The notes beneath the pieces were generated by a model. The model searched no databases and was not told the origin of the DNA. It saw only the letters and a program-made list of their open reading frames with translations. Shown here one piece after another: positions 23,474 to 31,336 of a stretch of 64,000 nucleotides of DNA; positions within the stretch are counted from its first letter, which is position 1; each line of letters starts with the position of its first letter. A program made the translations under genes and the position numbers. This DNA comes from Albidovulum litorale (GTDB taxonomy: Bacteria > Pseudomonadota > Alphaproteobacteria > Rhodobacterales > Rhodobacteraceae), in NCBI RefSeq assembly GCF_025751495.1, contig NZ_JAOWKZ010000002.1, forward strand, positions 248,001 to 312,000, written 5' to 3'.

Positions 23474-23963
23474 TACGATGATTGAGGACGACCGCTGGGA
23501 GGCATTTGGCCTGTCGGCGCTTGCCGATCGCGCCGCGCGCGGGGTTCTGGCCGAGCTGGGCCTGCCGGGACAGGGGTTTGAGATCAGCCTGCTGGGCTGT
23601 GACGATGCCCGCATCGCCACGCTGAACGCTGATTTCCGGGGCAAGCCTCAGCCGACCAACGTGCTCTCTTGGCCGTCGGAGGAACGCGGTGCCGAAGAGG
23701 ACGGCGGCACCCCCGATCCGGTGGAACCCGGCGATGCAGAGATGCTTGAAGAACTCGGCGATATCGCCATCGCGTGGGAAACCTGCGCCCGTGAAGCGGA
23801 TGAGCAGGGCAAGCCCGTGGCCGATCACGTTACGCATTTGATTGTTCACGGAGTGTTGCATTTACTCGGCTATGACCATGTAAGAGAGCGGGATGCCGCC
23901 TTGATGGAGTCGACTGAGACACGAATTCTTGTAAAAATGGGCATAGCCAACCCATATGAGTGA
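23457..23963 (+). CDS. ybeY: Endoribonuclease YbeY (rRNA maturation factor)
   Basis: YbeY (168 residues) is a zinc-dependent endoribonuclease for 16S rRNA 3'-end maturation and ribosome quality control. The metal-binding HLIVHGVLHLLGYDH motif (near residues 128-142) is complete, and the PTNVLSWPSEE block precedes it. The start at 23457 gives MESLVDTMIEDDRW as in relatives and overlaps phoH by 17 bases; the ATG at 23478 is an alternative. An insertion rich in Glu, Asp and Pro (about residues 76-98, around GDAEMLEE) is longer than in E. coli but common in Rhodobacterales. Confidence 0.95.
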   Translation: MESLVDTMIEDDRWEAFGLSALADRAARGVLAELGLPGQGFEISLLGCDDARIATLNADFRGKPQPTNVLSWPSEERGAEEDGGTPDPVEPGDAEMLEELGDIAIAWETCAREADEQGKPVADHVTHLIVHGVLHLLGYDHVRERDAALMESTETRILVKMGIANPYE

Positions 23964-24002
23964 ACCGGTGCCGAAACGGGCCGGATGATTTGGAAAGGAC
24001 AA

Positions 24003-24890
24003 ATGGGCGAAACCGCAGACGGGTCTATGATGGCGCAAGACGCGCCCGACCCCTCAGACAGTAGCGAACAGCGCGGCTTTTTTGGTCGCATCATCGACGC
24101 TTTCTCTCCCTCCGAGGCCGGTACCGACGAGCAGGCGAAGCCGCACGAGGAGGTGGGCGAACGCAACATTGGCACGCCCCTGCCCGGCATCGGCAACCTG
24201 CGCCGGATGCGGGTCGAGGATGTGGCGATCCCCAAGGCCGAGATCGTCGCGGTCCCCGTGACCGCCACGATGGACGAACTGGTTGCGAATTTCCGCCAAA
24301 GCGGCTTTTCGCGCCTGCCGGTCTTTAAGGGCACACTGGATAGCCCGCTCGGTCTCATCCACCTCAAGGATCTCGCGCTTGAGCAGGCCTTCAGCGACCC
24401 GAAACCGCGCTTTTCCCTGCGCAAGATGCTGCGTCCCCTGCTCTATGCGCCGCCCTCTATGCCCATTGGCGTTCTCTTGCAGAAGATGCAGTCAGAACGC
24501 ATTCACATGGCTCTCGTCATCGACGAGTACGGCGGTGTCGACGGGCTGCTGACGATCGAAGACCTCATTGAAACCGTCATCGGAGAGATCGAGGACGAAC
24601 ACGATACGTCCGAAGATGGCCTGTGGCATGAGGAAAAACCGGGGCAGTACATTGTCCAGTCCCGCGCACCGCTCGATGAATTCGAGGCCGAGATCGGTAT
24701 GAAACTAGCGGCCGAGGAAGAGGGCGAAGAAATTGACACGCTTGGCGGGCTCGTCTTCATGCTGGTGGGCCGGGTGCCCGCGCGCGGCGAGGTGATCCCG
24801 CACGAAAGCGGCGCCGAGTTTGAAATCGTCGACGCCGATCCCCGCCGCATCAAGCGGCTGAGGGTGCGCCTGCCACAGGCCGCAGCCTGA
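24003..24890 (+). CDS. corC: CorC-family protein with CBS domains (magnesium/cobalt efflux or hemolysin-C-like)
   Basis: This cytosolic protein of about 295 residues has tandem CBS domains (about residues 60-190, including PKAEIVAVPVTATMDEL and the ERIHMALVIDEYGGVDGLLT block) and a C-terminal CorC_HlyC domain (DTLGGLVFMLVGRVPARGE). It lacks the membrane DUF21 domain. In E. coli the homologous gene lies between ybeY and lnt and is implicated in magnesium/cobalt homeostasis. The start at 24003 has GAAAGG five bases upstream; an ATG 18 bases earlier is possible. It is followed two bases later by lnt, so the two are coupled. Confidence 0.92.
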   Translation: MGETADGSMMAQDAPDPSDSSEQRGFFGRIIDAFSPSEAGTDEQAKPHEEVGERNIGTPLPGIGNLRRMRVEDVAIPKAEIVAVPVTATMDELVANFRQSGFSRLPVFKGTLDSPLGLIHLKDLALEQAFSDPKPRFSLRKMLRPLLYAPPSMPIGVLLQKMQSERIHMALVIDEYGGVDGLLTIEDLIETVIGEIEDEHDTSEDGLWHEEKPGQYIVQSRAPLDEFEAEIGMKLAAEEEGEEIDTLGGLVFMLVGRVPARGEVIPHESGAEFEIVDADPRRIKRLRVRLPQAAA

Positions 24891-24892
24891 CC

Positions 24893-26422
24893 GTGAAATT
24901 CCGCCCGCTGGCCTTCTTCCGGAGCGACAACCGGCCAGACGGCCTGCGTCTTGCGCTTTCCGCCCTTCTCGGCGCGGTCATGGCACTCGGGCAGGCGCCG
25001 TGGTCGCTCTGGTGGCTGGCGCTTCCCGCGCTCACGCTTCTCATCCGCCTGATCGCGGTCGAAAGGCGGGCGGCGCAGGCGGTCTGGCTCGGCTGGATCG
25101 CCGGGGCGGGATATTTCGCGGCGGGCCTCTTCTGGATCGTGGAGCCGTTCTTCGTTGACGCGAAGACCTATGGCTGGATGGCGCCGTTTGCGCTTTTCTT
25201 CATGTCCTTCGGCATGGCCCTGTTCTGGGCACTGGCGGCAGGTATCGGCACAATGGGGCGCAGCCCCGGCATCCGCGCGGTCGGCTTCGCATTCGGGCTG
25301 GCTGCGACCGATCTTTTGCGCGGCTATATCTTCACCGGGTTTCCCTGGGCGCTCATCGGCCATATCTGGATCGGCACACCGATAGCACAGGCCGCGGCGT
25401 TTGTCGGGCCGGTCGGGCTTTCGGCGCTGACTGCCTTCGCCGCGGCGCTGCCGGTTCTGGCGGTGACCAATGGAACACGCATTGGTCTTGCTGTTTTGTC
25501 CGTCGCTGGTCTGGCAGCCGTATGGGCCACCGGCGCTGCGCGGCTGGCAGCACCCGAAACACCGCGCGACCCTGCGATTCAGGTCCGCCTGATCCAGCCC
25601 AATGCCGCCCAGCACCTCAAATGGCGCGGCGATATGTGGCGCATCTTTCTTGACCGGCAGATGGACCAGACCGCCCTGCTTGCGAACACACCGCTCGACC
25701 TCATCGTCTGGCCGGAAACGGCGGTGCCCTTCCTGCTGTCGGATTCGGCCGGGTTCTTTGCGGCATTGGCGGACAGGTCGAACGGCGTGCCGGTCGCCTT
25801 CGGCATCCAGCGCGAAGAGGGCCTGCGCTTTTTCAACAGCCTCGCGGCCATCGACAGCGAGGCGCGCGTCACCGCCGTCTATGACAAATGGCACCTCGTC
25901 CCCTTCGGTGAATACATCCCCTTCGGCGACGTGATGGCGGCGTTTGGCATCGCCGCTTTCGCCGCGCAGCAGGGCAACGGCTACAGCCCCGGTCAGGGCC
26001 CGGTCGTGCTTGATCTCGGCAAGGCGGGGCGGGTGTTGCCTCTGATCTGTTACGAGGCGGTCTTTCCGCAGGACCTGCGGGTGAAGGGTGATCGGCCCGA
26101 CTGGATTTTGCAGATCACCAATGACAGCTGGTTCGGCAATATCGTCGGGCCCTACCAGCATCTGGCACAGGCGCGGCTTCGGGCCATCGAACAGGGGCTG
26201 CCGCTCTTGCGTTCTGCCAATACCGGGGTGACAGCGGTTATTGACGCTAAGGGACGCATCCTCGACAGCCTGCCCCTGAACACAGAAGGTGTTCTGGATA
26301 CTGCTGTTCCACCAGCCCTGGCACCCACGCTTTACTCCCGAACCGGTGACCTTCCGGCAACAATCCTGGTCGGTCTGGGCCTTTTGGGTCTGATTACCCT
26401 TCGCCGCCGACAATCCGATTGA
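24893..26422 (+). CDS. lnt: Apolipoprotein N-acyltransferase
   Basis: Lnt (509 residues) adds the third acyl chain to the N-terminal cysteine of lipoproteins at the periplasmic face of the inner membrane. Several N-terminal membrane spans (to about residue 200) are followed by a nitrilase-fold domain with the expected catalytic triad: Glu in VWPETAVPF, Lys in DKWHLVPFGEYIP and Cys in ICYEAVFP. The start is GTG two bases after the corC stop, a tight coupling that supports the start. A final membrane span near the C-terminus closes the protein. Lipoproteins in this window (mlaA and the 45319 gene) are potential substrates. Confidence 0.96.
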   Translation: MKFRPLAFFRSDNRPDGLRLALSALLGAVMALGQAPWSLWWLALPALTLLIRLIAVERRAAQAVWLGWIAGAGYFAAGLFWIVEPFFVDAKTYGWMAPFALFFMSFGMALFWALAAGIGTMGRSPGIRAVGFAFGLAATDLLRGYIFTGFPWALIGHIWIGTPIAQAAAFVGPVGLSALTAFAAALPVLAVTNGTRIGLAVLSVAGLAAVWATGAARLAAPETPRDPAIQVRLIQPNAAQHLKWRGDMWRIFLDRQMDQTALLANTPLDLIVWPETAVPFLLSDSAGFFAALADRSNGVPVAFGIQREEGLRFFNSLAAIDSEARVTAVYDKWHLVPFGEYIPFGDVMAAFGIAAFAAQQGNGYSPGQGPVVLDLGKAGRVLPLICYEAVFPQDLRVKGDRPDWILQITNDSWFGNIVGPYQHLAQARLRAIEQGLPLLRSANTGVTAVIDAKGRILDSLPLNTEGVLDTAVPPALAPTLYSRTGDLPATILVGLGLLGLITLRRRQSD

Positions 26423-26460
26423 CCGCACGGCATGGCGGGGATAGTCAGGCTCGACGAACC

Positions 26461-26505
26461 GTCACAACGGCTTCCTGGCGTGACGGGGATAACCCCAATG
26501 GAGCA
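26461..26505 (+). ncRNA. SAM/SAH riboswitch upstream of metK
   Basis: The 45-base segment directly before metK has GTCAC (26461-26465) pairing with GTGAC (26480-26484). The loop ACAACGGCTTCCTGGCG and the downstream TGGAGCA (26499-26505) match the core of the SAM/SAH riboswitch found in Rhodobacterales metK leaders as I remember it. The 3' part holds the Shine-Dalgarno GGAG, so folding of the pseudoknot with ligand hides it and represses translation of SAM synthetase. An extra GGGG-ATAA-CCCC hairpin sits between the halves. The identification is from consensus recall and was not checked with a covariance model. Confidence 0.88.
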
Positions 26506-26509
26506 CTTC

Positions 26510-27676
26510 ATGTCCCGACAGAATTACGTTTTTACCTCCGAAAGCGTTTCGGAAGGCCATCCGGACAAGGTTTGTGACCGGATTTCCGATGCCGTCCTCG
26601 ATGCATTTCTTGCTGAAGATCCGCAATCCCGCGTCGCCTGTGAAACCTTTGCCACGACCGACCGCGTCGTCATCGGTGGCGAGGTGCGCGGCCCCGGTTC
26701 CGTCATTGAACGGGTCGAGGATATTGCCCGCGAATGCGTCAGGGATATCGGCTATGAGCAGGATGGCTTTCACTGGGCCAACCTGAAGGTCGACAGCTAT
26801 CTGCATGCGCAATCCGCCGATATCGCGCAGGGCGTCGATGCCAGCGGCAACAAGGATGAAGGCGCAGGCGATCAGGGCATCATGTTCGGCTATGCCGTCG
26901 ATGAGACGCCAGAGCTTATGCCCGCGCCGATCCTCTATTCACACGCGATGCTTCGCCGTCTGGCCGAGGTTCGCAAGAACGGCACCGAGCCGAAGCTTGG
27001 CCCCGACGCCAAGTCGCAGCTTTCGATCCGCTATGAGAATGGCAAGCCGGTCGAGGTGACCTCGCTCGTGCTTTCGACCCAGCATCTCGACGCGACGATG
27101 TCCTCGGGTGATGTGCGGGCGCTGGTGGAGCCCTATATCCGCGAAGTTCTGCCGGAGGGCTGGCTGACCGCAGCCACCGAATGGCACGTCAATCCGACCG
27201 GCAAGTTCGTCATCGGCGGCCCGGACGGGGATGCGGGCCTGACGGGGCGCAAGATCATCGTCGACACTTATGGCGGGGCGGCCCCCCATGGCGGCGGCGC
27301 GTTTTCCGGCAAGGACCCGACCAAGGTCGACCGCTCGGCGGCCTATGCCGCGCGGTACCTTGCCAAGAACGTCGTGGCGGCGGGGCTGGCGAAACGCTGC
27401 ACGCTGCAACTGTCCTACGCGATCGGTGTGGCCAAGCCTCTGTCGATCTATGTTGACACCCACGGCACTGGCGAGGTTGACGAGGCCGCGATCGAACGCG
27501 CCGTGGCGCAGGCGATGGACCTCACCCCGCGCGGTATCCGCACCCATCTCGGCCTCAACAAGCCGATCTATCAGCGCACGGCGGCCTATGGCCATTTCGG
27601 CCGCGCGCCGGATGCGGATGGCGGGTTCTCGTGGGAAAAGACCGACCTTGCCGAGGCGCTGAAGAAAGCTCTCTGA
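26510..27676 (+). CDS. metK: S-adenosylmethionine synthetase (methionine adenosyltransferase)
   Basis: MetK (388 residues) makes S-adenosylmethionine from methionine and ATP. Signature blocks are [15 protein letters not shown] (about residues 10-24), [12 protein letters not shown] near 117, and the glycine-rich [19 protein letters not shown] near 262, all standard. The start at 26510 gives [13 protein letters not shown] and uses the riboswitch-embedded GGAG six bases upstream. An in-frame ATG at 26498 would lie inside the riboswitch and is rejected. A strong terminator follows 24 bases after the stop, so metK is probably a single-gene unit with feedback control by its own product. Confidence 0.99.
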   Translation: MSRQNYVFTSESVSEGHPDKVCDRISDAVLDAFLAEDPQSRVACETFATTDRVVIGGEVRGPGSVIERVEDIARECVRDIGYEQDGFHWANLKVDSYLHAQSADIAQGVDASGNKDEGAGDQGIMFGYAVDETPELMPAPILYSHAMLRRLAEVRKNGTEPKLGPDAKSQLSIRYENGKPVEVTSLVLSTQHLDATMSSGDVRALVEPYIREVLPEGWLTAATEWHVNPTGKFVIGGPDGDAGLTGRKIIVDTYGGAAPHGGGAFSGKDPTKVDRSAAYAARYLAKNVVAAGLAKRCTLQLSYAIGVAKPLSIYVDTHGTGEVDEAAIERAVAQAMDLTPRGIRTHLGLNKPIYQRTAAYGHFGRAPDADGGFSWEKTDLAEALKKAL

Positions 27677-27700
27677 GCCAAAGGCGACGAAGTCAATGCG

Positions 27701-27730
27701 GCCCCGCCTCCAAAAAGGGCGGGGCTTTTT
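27701..27730 (+). terminator. Rho-independent terminator of metK
   Basis: The arms GCCCCGCC (27701-27708) and GGCGGGGC (27718-27725) form an eight-pair GC stem with a nine-base loop, followed by TTTTT. It starts 24 bases after the metK stop. It separates metK from the convergent DUF1330-like gene, and the A run in the loop may allow weak function on the other strand. Confidence 0.93.
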
Positions 27731-27737
27731 CATTGGA

Positions 27738-28019
27738 TCATCCGATCAGCACGATCTCGCTGTCACCCGCCTTTTGGCGTAGGGCGTGCACCTCGGCCAG
27801 TTCGGGGTCGTTGATCCAACCCAAAGCCGCATCGCGGTCGGGAAAAGATAGAAGCACGACCCTGCCCGGAAGCGCCGCATCGCCTTCGAGCCGCGTCGGC
27901 TCTGTCGTCATCGCTTCGGGCTTCGCGCCCCATTTGGCCAGTGCAGGTCCAGCCTTGCTGGCATAGGATGCGAACGTGTCTGGGTCGGTGATGGTCAGTC
28001 GGACAACGGCGTAGATCAT
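27738..28019 (-). CDS. DUF1330-like small protein
   Basis: The 93-residue protein (start MIYAVVRLTITDPDTFASYA) is a single ferredoxin-like dimeric alpha-beta barrel domain of the DUF1330 type, with FPDRDAALGWINDPELAEV near the end. Members form dimers and some are monooxygenase- or isomerase-like, but no reaction is known for most. It diverges from a LysR-type regulator whose true start lies 94 bases away. By the usual LysR rule the regulator may control this gene (inference). Confidence 0.75.
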   Translation of the reverse strand: MIYAVVRLTITDPDTFASYASKAGPALAKWGAKPEAMTTEPTRLEGDAALPGRVVLLSFPDRDAALGWINDPELAEVHALRQKAGDSEIVLIG

Positions 28020-28097
28020 GGCGGTTCCTTTCTCGGTTGCAGGGGGAATGTACGGCCGCGCCAGAGATGCGAAAACGCGTGATATTGCAGGTTATAC

Positions 28098-28111
28098 ATG
28101 CGATAACGCAT
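28098..28111. promoter_or_regulatory. Palindrome ATGCG-ATAA-CGCAT before the LysR-type gene
   Basis: This near-perfect 14-base inverted repeat ends three bases before the LysR-type ATG, in the divergent spacer. It could be an autoregulatory operator. It has no T-N11-A LysR box spacing that I can recognise with confidence. Confidence 0.3.
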
Positions 28112-28113
28112 GC

Positions 28114-28989
28114 ATGAAGGATGCGGCTTGGGATGATCTGAAAACAGTGATGGCGCTCGTGCGGCACGGGTCGCTGGCGGCGGCCGGTGCCGCACTCAGG
28201 CTCAATTACACGACCGTTGCCCGAAGGATCGCACGGGCCGAGGCGGCGCTGGGGACAACACTCTTTGAACGCCTGAAGGACGGCTACGTGCCAACAGATG
28301 CCGCGATGCTTGTCGCCGCCCATGCCGGCGAGATGGAGGCGTGCGAACATGACCTGATGCGAAGGCTTGCCGGGCGGGACGGCACGCTGGAAGGCGCGCT
28401 CACCATCACCGCCCCGCAACTCCTGATCGCATATGTGCTGCCCACGGCGCTCGCGCAGTTCCGGGCGCTTTATCCAAAGGTGGACCTCAGGGTGCGGGCG
28501 ACGAACGATATCCTCGACCTGTCGCGGCGCGAGGCCGATCTTGGCATAAGGATCAGCCGGACGCCGGGGGACACGCTGACCGGCCTGCGGCTTGCAGAAC
28601 AACATTCGGCGAGTTTCGCGAGCCCCGGCTGGGCTGAGCGGATCGCGAAAGACCCGGGCGCGCCCATCGACTGGATCCTCTACGAGACGCATGACGACGT
28701 GCCAAAAGCCGCCCGCGAAGCCTATCCGTCAAGCCGGGTCCAATACCGCTTTGACGACATGATCGCGATGGCGGGCGCCGCGCAGGCCGGGCTTGGCGTG
28801 GTGCGGATGCCGATGTTCCTCGGGCGCTCATTGCCCGGGCTGATGCAGGTGCCGCTTTTGCCGCCGCAACCTTACATGGATGTCTGGATGGTGGCCCATC
28901 CCGATGTCTGGCCCGGCGCCAAGGTCCGGGCCTTCCGCGATGTGCTGAAGGCCGACATGAAGACCCGGCGGGCCTTATTCGTCGCCTGA
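28114..28989 (+). CDS. LysR family transcriptional regulator
   Basis: The 291-residue regulator has the N-terminal winged helix-turn-helix ([20 protein letters not shown], with [20 protein letters not shown] following, about residues 5-45) and the C-terminal periplasmic-binding-protein-like effector domain. I start at 28114; the longer frame upstream is not conserved and overlaps the divergent spacer. The effector is unknown. Its recognition helix reads [10 protein letters not shown] rather than the more common SQPAVSRQI, a variant typical of a subgroup of alphaproteobacterial LysR proteins. Confidence 0.88.
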   Translation: MKDAAWDDLKTVMALVRHGSLAAAGAALRLNYTTVARRIARAEAALGTTLFERLKDGYVPTDAAMLVAAHAGEMEACEHDLMRRLAGRDGTLEGALTITAPQLLIAYVLPTALAQFRALYPKVDLRVRATNDILDLSRREADLGIRISRTPGDTLTGLRLAEQHSASFASPGWAERIAKDPGAPIDWILYETHDDVPKAAREAYPSSRVQYRFDDMIAMAGAAQAGLGVVRMPMFLGRSLPGLMQVPLLPPQPYMDVWMVAHPDVWPGAKVRAFRDVLKADMKTRRALFVA

Positions 28990-29056
28990 TGTGACAGGCT
29001 TGACGCCGCTCCACCGCTCTGACAGGGCAGAAGCACAACTGCCCAAGGGGAATGAC

Positions 29057-29521
29057 ATGCCCAAGACCGACGTTTCCGGCCTGACCCAGCTCGGTCAGGA
29101 CACAACGCAACCGACTTCGCCAGAAGAGGCGGTGCTGGAACGCGTGCCCGCCGGTCATTCCGGCACCAAATATGTCGTACGGTTCACCGCGCCGGAATTT
29201 ACCTCGCTCTGCCCGATGACCGGCCAGCCCGACTTTGCCCATATCGTCATCGACTATGTGCCGCGCGACTGGCTGGTCGAAAGCAAGAGTCTGAAGCTCT
29301 ATCTCTTCTCCTTCCGCAACCACGGCGCGTTCCACGAGGATTGCACGATCGACATCGGCAAGAGGCTGGTGGCCTTGCTCGATCCCGAATGGCTCCGGAT
29401 TGGTGCCTACTGGTATCCGCGCGGCGGCATCCCGATTGATGTCTTCTGGCAGACGGGCACGCCACCGGAAGGCGTCTGGATACCCGACCAGGGCGTACAG
29501 CCCTACCGGGGACGAGGCTGA
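29057..29521 (+). CDS. queF: NADPH-dependent 7-cyano-7-deazaguanine reductase (QueF)
   Basis: QueF (154 residues) reduces preQ0 to preQ1 for queuosine, the modified base at tRNA position 34. The catalytic cysteine is in [12 protein letters not shown] (Cys52) with Asp59 nearby, and the NADPH/substrate motif [20 protein letters not shown] follows. This is the short, unimodular type. The start at 29057 has AAGGGG six bases upstream. No other que genes are in the window; mnmD, another wobble-modification gene, is about 9.7 kb away. Confidence 0.95.
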   Translation: MPKTDVSGLTQLGQDTTQPTSPEEAVLERVPAGHSGTKYVVRFTAPEFTSLCPMTGQPDFAHIVIDYVPRDWLVESKSLKLYLFSFRNHGAFHEDCTIDIGKRLVALLDPEWLRIGAYWYPRGGIPIDVFWQTGTPPEGVWIPDQGVQPYRGRG

Positions 29522-29604
29522 CGACCTTCGGCGGAGCCAAGGCCTGAACCGAGGTCCGACAATCCGTCCGACCTTGGTCCGTTCCCCTACCCGCCGCACC
29601 GTCA

Positions 29605-29645
29605 GTAATCTGGTCCCATCGTGCATCACAGCACAATCAGATTAC
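29605..29645 (+). promoter_or_regulatory. Nested inverted repeat in the leader of the Gly/Ser Tat protein gene
   Basis: GTAATCTG (29605-29612) and its exact complement CAGATTAC (29638-29645) enclose a second hairpin, GTGC (29621-29624) with GCAC (29631-29634). The outer 3' arm ends three bases before the AGGAG ribosome-binding site. It may be an operator at the promoter or an mRNA leader structure controlling translation. Confidence 0.45.
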
Positions 29646-29659
29646 ACAAGGAGACCGAC

Positions 29660-29989
29660 ATGAGCAGCGACACCACCACTCTCTCACGGCGCAAGGCGCT
29701 GACCCGCCTCGGCGCGCTTGCACTTGGCGCTTACACGATCCCGGCCTTCACGACGCTCAGCAAGGCCGAGGCCAAAGGCTCGGGTTCATCGGGCGGCGGG
29801 TCCGGTGGCGGGTCCGGCAATTCGGGATCCAGCGGGAACTCCGGGTCGAGCGGGAACTCCGGCGCCAGCGGATCCGGCGGATCGCACGGGACAACCGGCG
29901 CGAGCGGCAGCGAGAGCAACTCGAGCGGGACGACGGGCCCGAGCGTCTGCTCCGGACCGGGTGACGACGACGCCGGCTGCGGTGCTTGA
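29660..29989 (+). CDS. Tat-signal, Gly/Ser-repeat small protein (possible modified precursor)
   Basis: The 109-residue product starts with a twin-arginine signal (SRRKALTRLGALALGAY, arginines at 10-11, cleavage expected near residue 38 after SKAEA). The mature part is low complexity: GSGSSGGGSGGGSGNSG, then repeated NSGSSG units, GGSHGTTGASGSESNSSGTT, and a tail with two cysteines (Cys97, Cys107) and an acidic DDD between them. AGGAG lies six bases before the ATG. I know no family for it. The neighbour encodes an HPr-kinase/PqqD fusion, so this protein may be the substrate peptide whose serines are modified (inference). An alternative is a structural, collagen-like or adhesive secreted protein. 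Confidence 0.8.
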   Translation: MSSDTTTLSRRKALTRLGALALGAYTIPAFTTLSKAEAKGSGSSGGGSGGGSGNSGSSGNSGSSGNSGASGSGGSHGTTGASGSESNSSGTTGPSVCSGPGDDDAGCGA

Positions 29990-30017
29990 TCCCGATCAAC
30001 GCAGGCAGGTTGCATGA

Positions 30018-30056
30018 GACCCGACCGGAGCGGTAATGCTTCGGGCGGGTCCTTTT
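30018..30056 (+). terminator. Hairpin terminator between Gly/Ser protein and kinase genes
   Basis: Two 14-base arms (30018-30031 and 30038-30051) pair with one mismatch and one wobble around a six-base loop, followed by CTTTT. It lies 28 bases after the small gene's stop. Its short U tract suggests partial termination, which would give far more small-protein message than kinase message, as in many precursor-peptide operons. Confidence 0.75.
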
Positions 30057-30086
30057 CCTGATGGATCGCAAGTCGATGGAAGATAG

Positions 30087-31310
30087 GTGAGCCGGTCTAT
30101 CGATCTCATATTTGACGGATTGTCAGGACCGGTTCGGCTGAACGGTTGCGAAGAGTTGCTGCAGCCGATCCGAACCATCCTGCCCCATTGGCCGTTTGCG
30201 ACAATGCCATCGGCAGATGCCGCAGAGCCGATTACGATAATCTCGCCCGCATCGCGTGGCCGCTATTCCAGCGTCTGCCTGTCATCTGGTGGCAAAACCC
30301 GGGTCTATGACGCCATCGACGCCGTCTGCGACATGATCGTGGAACTGTCCTGGGAAATGCTCCGCTCTGGCCAGTGGCTGATGTGCCTTCACGCTGCGGC
30401 GATCGAGATGGCCGGGCGGCTGGTGATCGTTCCGAATGTGCGGCGCTCGGGCAAGAGCACACTGACAGCCTGCCTCGCCCGGCGCGGCTACCCGATATTC
30501 TCAGACGATTTCGTTCCGGTTCGTCTGGGCGATGACGGCATCCTCATGGGCCATGCCAACGGCATCTGTCCGCGCCTGCGCCTGCCGCTGCCCAAGGATT
30601 TCAGCGCGGGGTTCCGCGATTGGGTGGAGGCTGATCCCGGCCCGGCCAACAGTCGGTACAAGTATCTGACAGGGCCGGTTTTGCCACCCAATGGCACTGC
30701 CCGGCCGCTCGGCGCGATTGTCATTCTGGACCGAAGGCCGAATGCCTCTACCGAATTGCAGCCGATGGATGAGGGCGCCGCCATGAAGGCGCTGCTTCAC
30801 CAGAATTTCGCACGCTCCGTGCATTCAGCGACGATTCTCAACGTCCTGAAGGTTCTGCTTTCGGTGATAAAACCACTGCGGCTGAGTTACGCTAATGCCG
30901 AAGTGGCGGCCGACTTTCTGGCTGCGGCCTTCACAGACTGGCAAGGTCCGCCGCCTGTGGCGTCAGATACGGAACGGCTGGCCTTCCGCGAAATCGACGA
31001 AGACACACTCACAGCGGCACAGCCGGTCTTTTACGAAGACCGCGTCTATGAGCGGGCCAGCGGCATCACCGAAATGTCCATGAACGGTCACCACTACCTG
31101 ACGGATCGTTCCGGCCTCGGCATTCACAGCCTGAATTCTGGTGCATTGGCAATCTGGCGCTTGCTGGAGGAGCCCATGCGTCTTGCGGATGTGTCCGAGG
31201 TGTTATCGGCCGCCTTTCCGGACGTACCACACGAGCAGATCGCAAAAGACTGCGCCGAGGTGCTACGCCGCTTCGTGGAAAACCGGCTGGTCACTGCGCC
31301 GGACAAGTGA
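30087..31310 (+). CDS. HPr-kinase-like domain fused to PqqD-like peptide-binding domain
   Basis: Residues about 90-160 resemble the HprK/serine-kinase P-loop domain: CLHAAAIEM (100-108), Walker-A-like PNVRRSGKSTLT (116-127) and SDDFVPVR (139-146). Residues about 330-407 (HSLNSGALAIWRLLE to VLRRFVENRLV) match the PqqD/RRE fold that binds precursor peptides. HprK-like kinases phosphorylate serine, including in lasso-peptide precursors, so a role in modifying the adjacent Gly/Ser protein is plausible (inference). The first glycine of the P-loop is replaced by Asn117, so activity needs proof. The start is GTG at 30087 with GGAAG five bases upstream. No transporter or protease gene is adjacent. 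Confidence 0.75.
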   Translation: MSRSIDLIFDGLSGPVRLNGCEELLQPIRTILPHWPFATMPSADAAEPITIISPASRGRYSSVCLSSGGKTRVYDAIDAVCDMIVELSWEMLRSGQWLMCLHAAAIEMAGRLVIVPNVRRSGKSTLTACLARRGYPIFSDDFVPVRLGDDGILMGHANGICPRLRLPLPKDFSAGFRDWVEADPGPANSRYKYLTGPVLPPNGTARPLGAIVILDRRPNASTELQPMDEGAAMKALLHQNFARSVHSATILNVLKVLLSVIKPLRLSYANAEVAADFLAAAFTDWQGPPPVASDTERLAFREIDEDTLTAAQPVFYEDRVYERASGITEMSMNGHHYLTDRSGLGIHSLNSGALAIWRLLEEPMRLADVSEVLSAAFPDVPHEQIAKDCAEVLRRFVENRLVTAPDK

Positions 31311-31336
31311 GGTCGGTGTGCCGACCGGATTGTCCT

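Noticed and set aside
24503-26428. A long minus-strand frame of 641 codons over lnt
   Set aside because: It overlaps a well-supported lnt gene entirely and encodes a low-complexity Arg/Pro/Gly/Asp-rich sequence without domains.
26423-26509. SAM-II or SAM-V riboswitch as the identity of the metK leader
   Set aside because: The SAM-II conserved loop sequence is not present, whereas the GTCAC-ACAACGG core and the embedded Shine-Dalgarno fit the SAM/SAH type.
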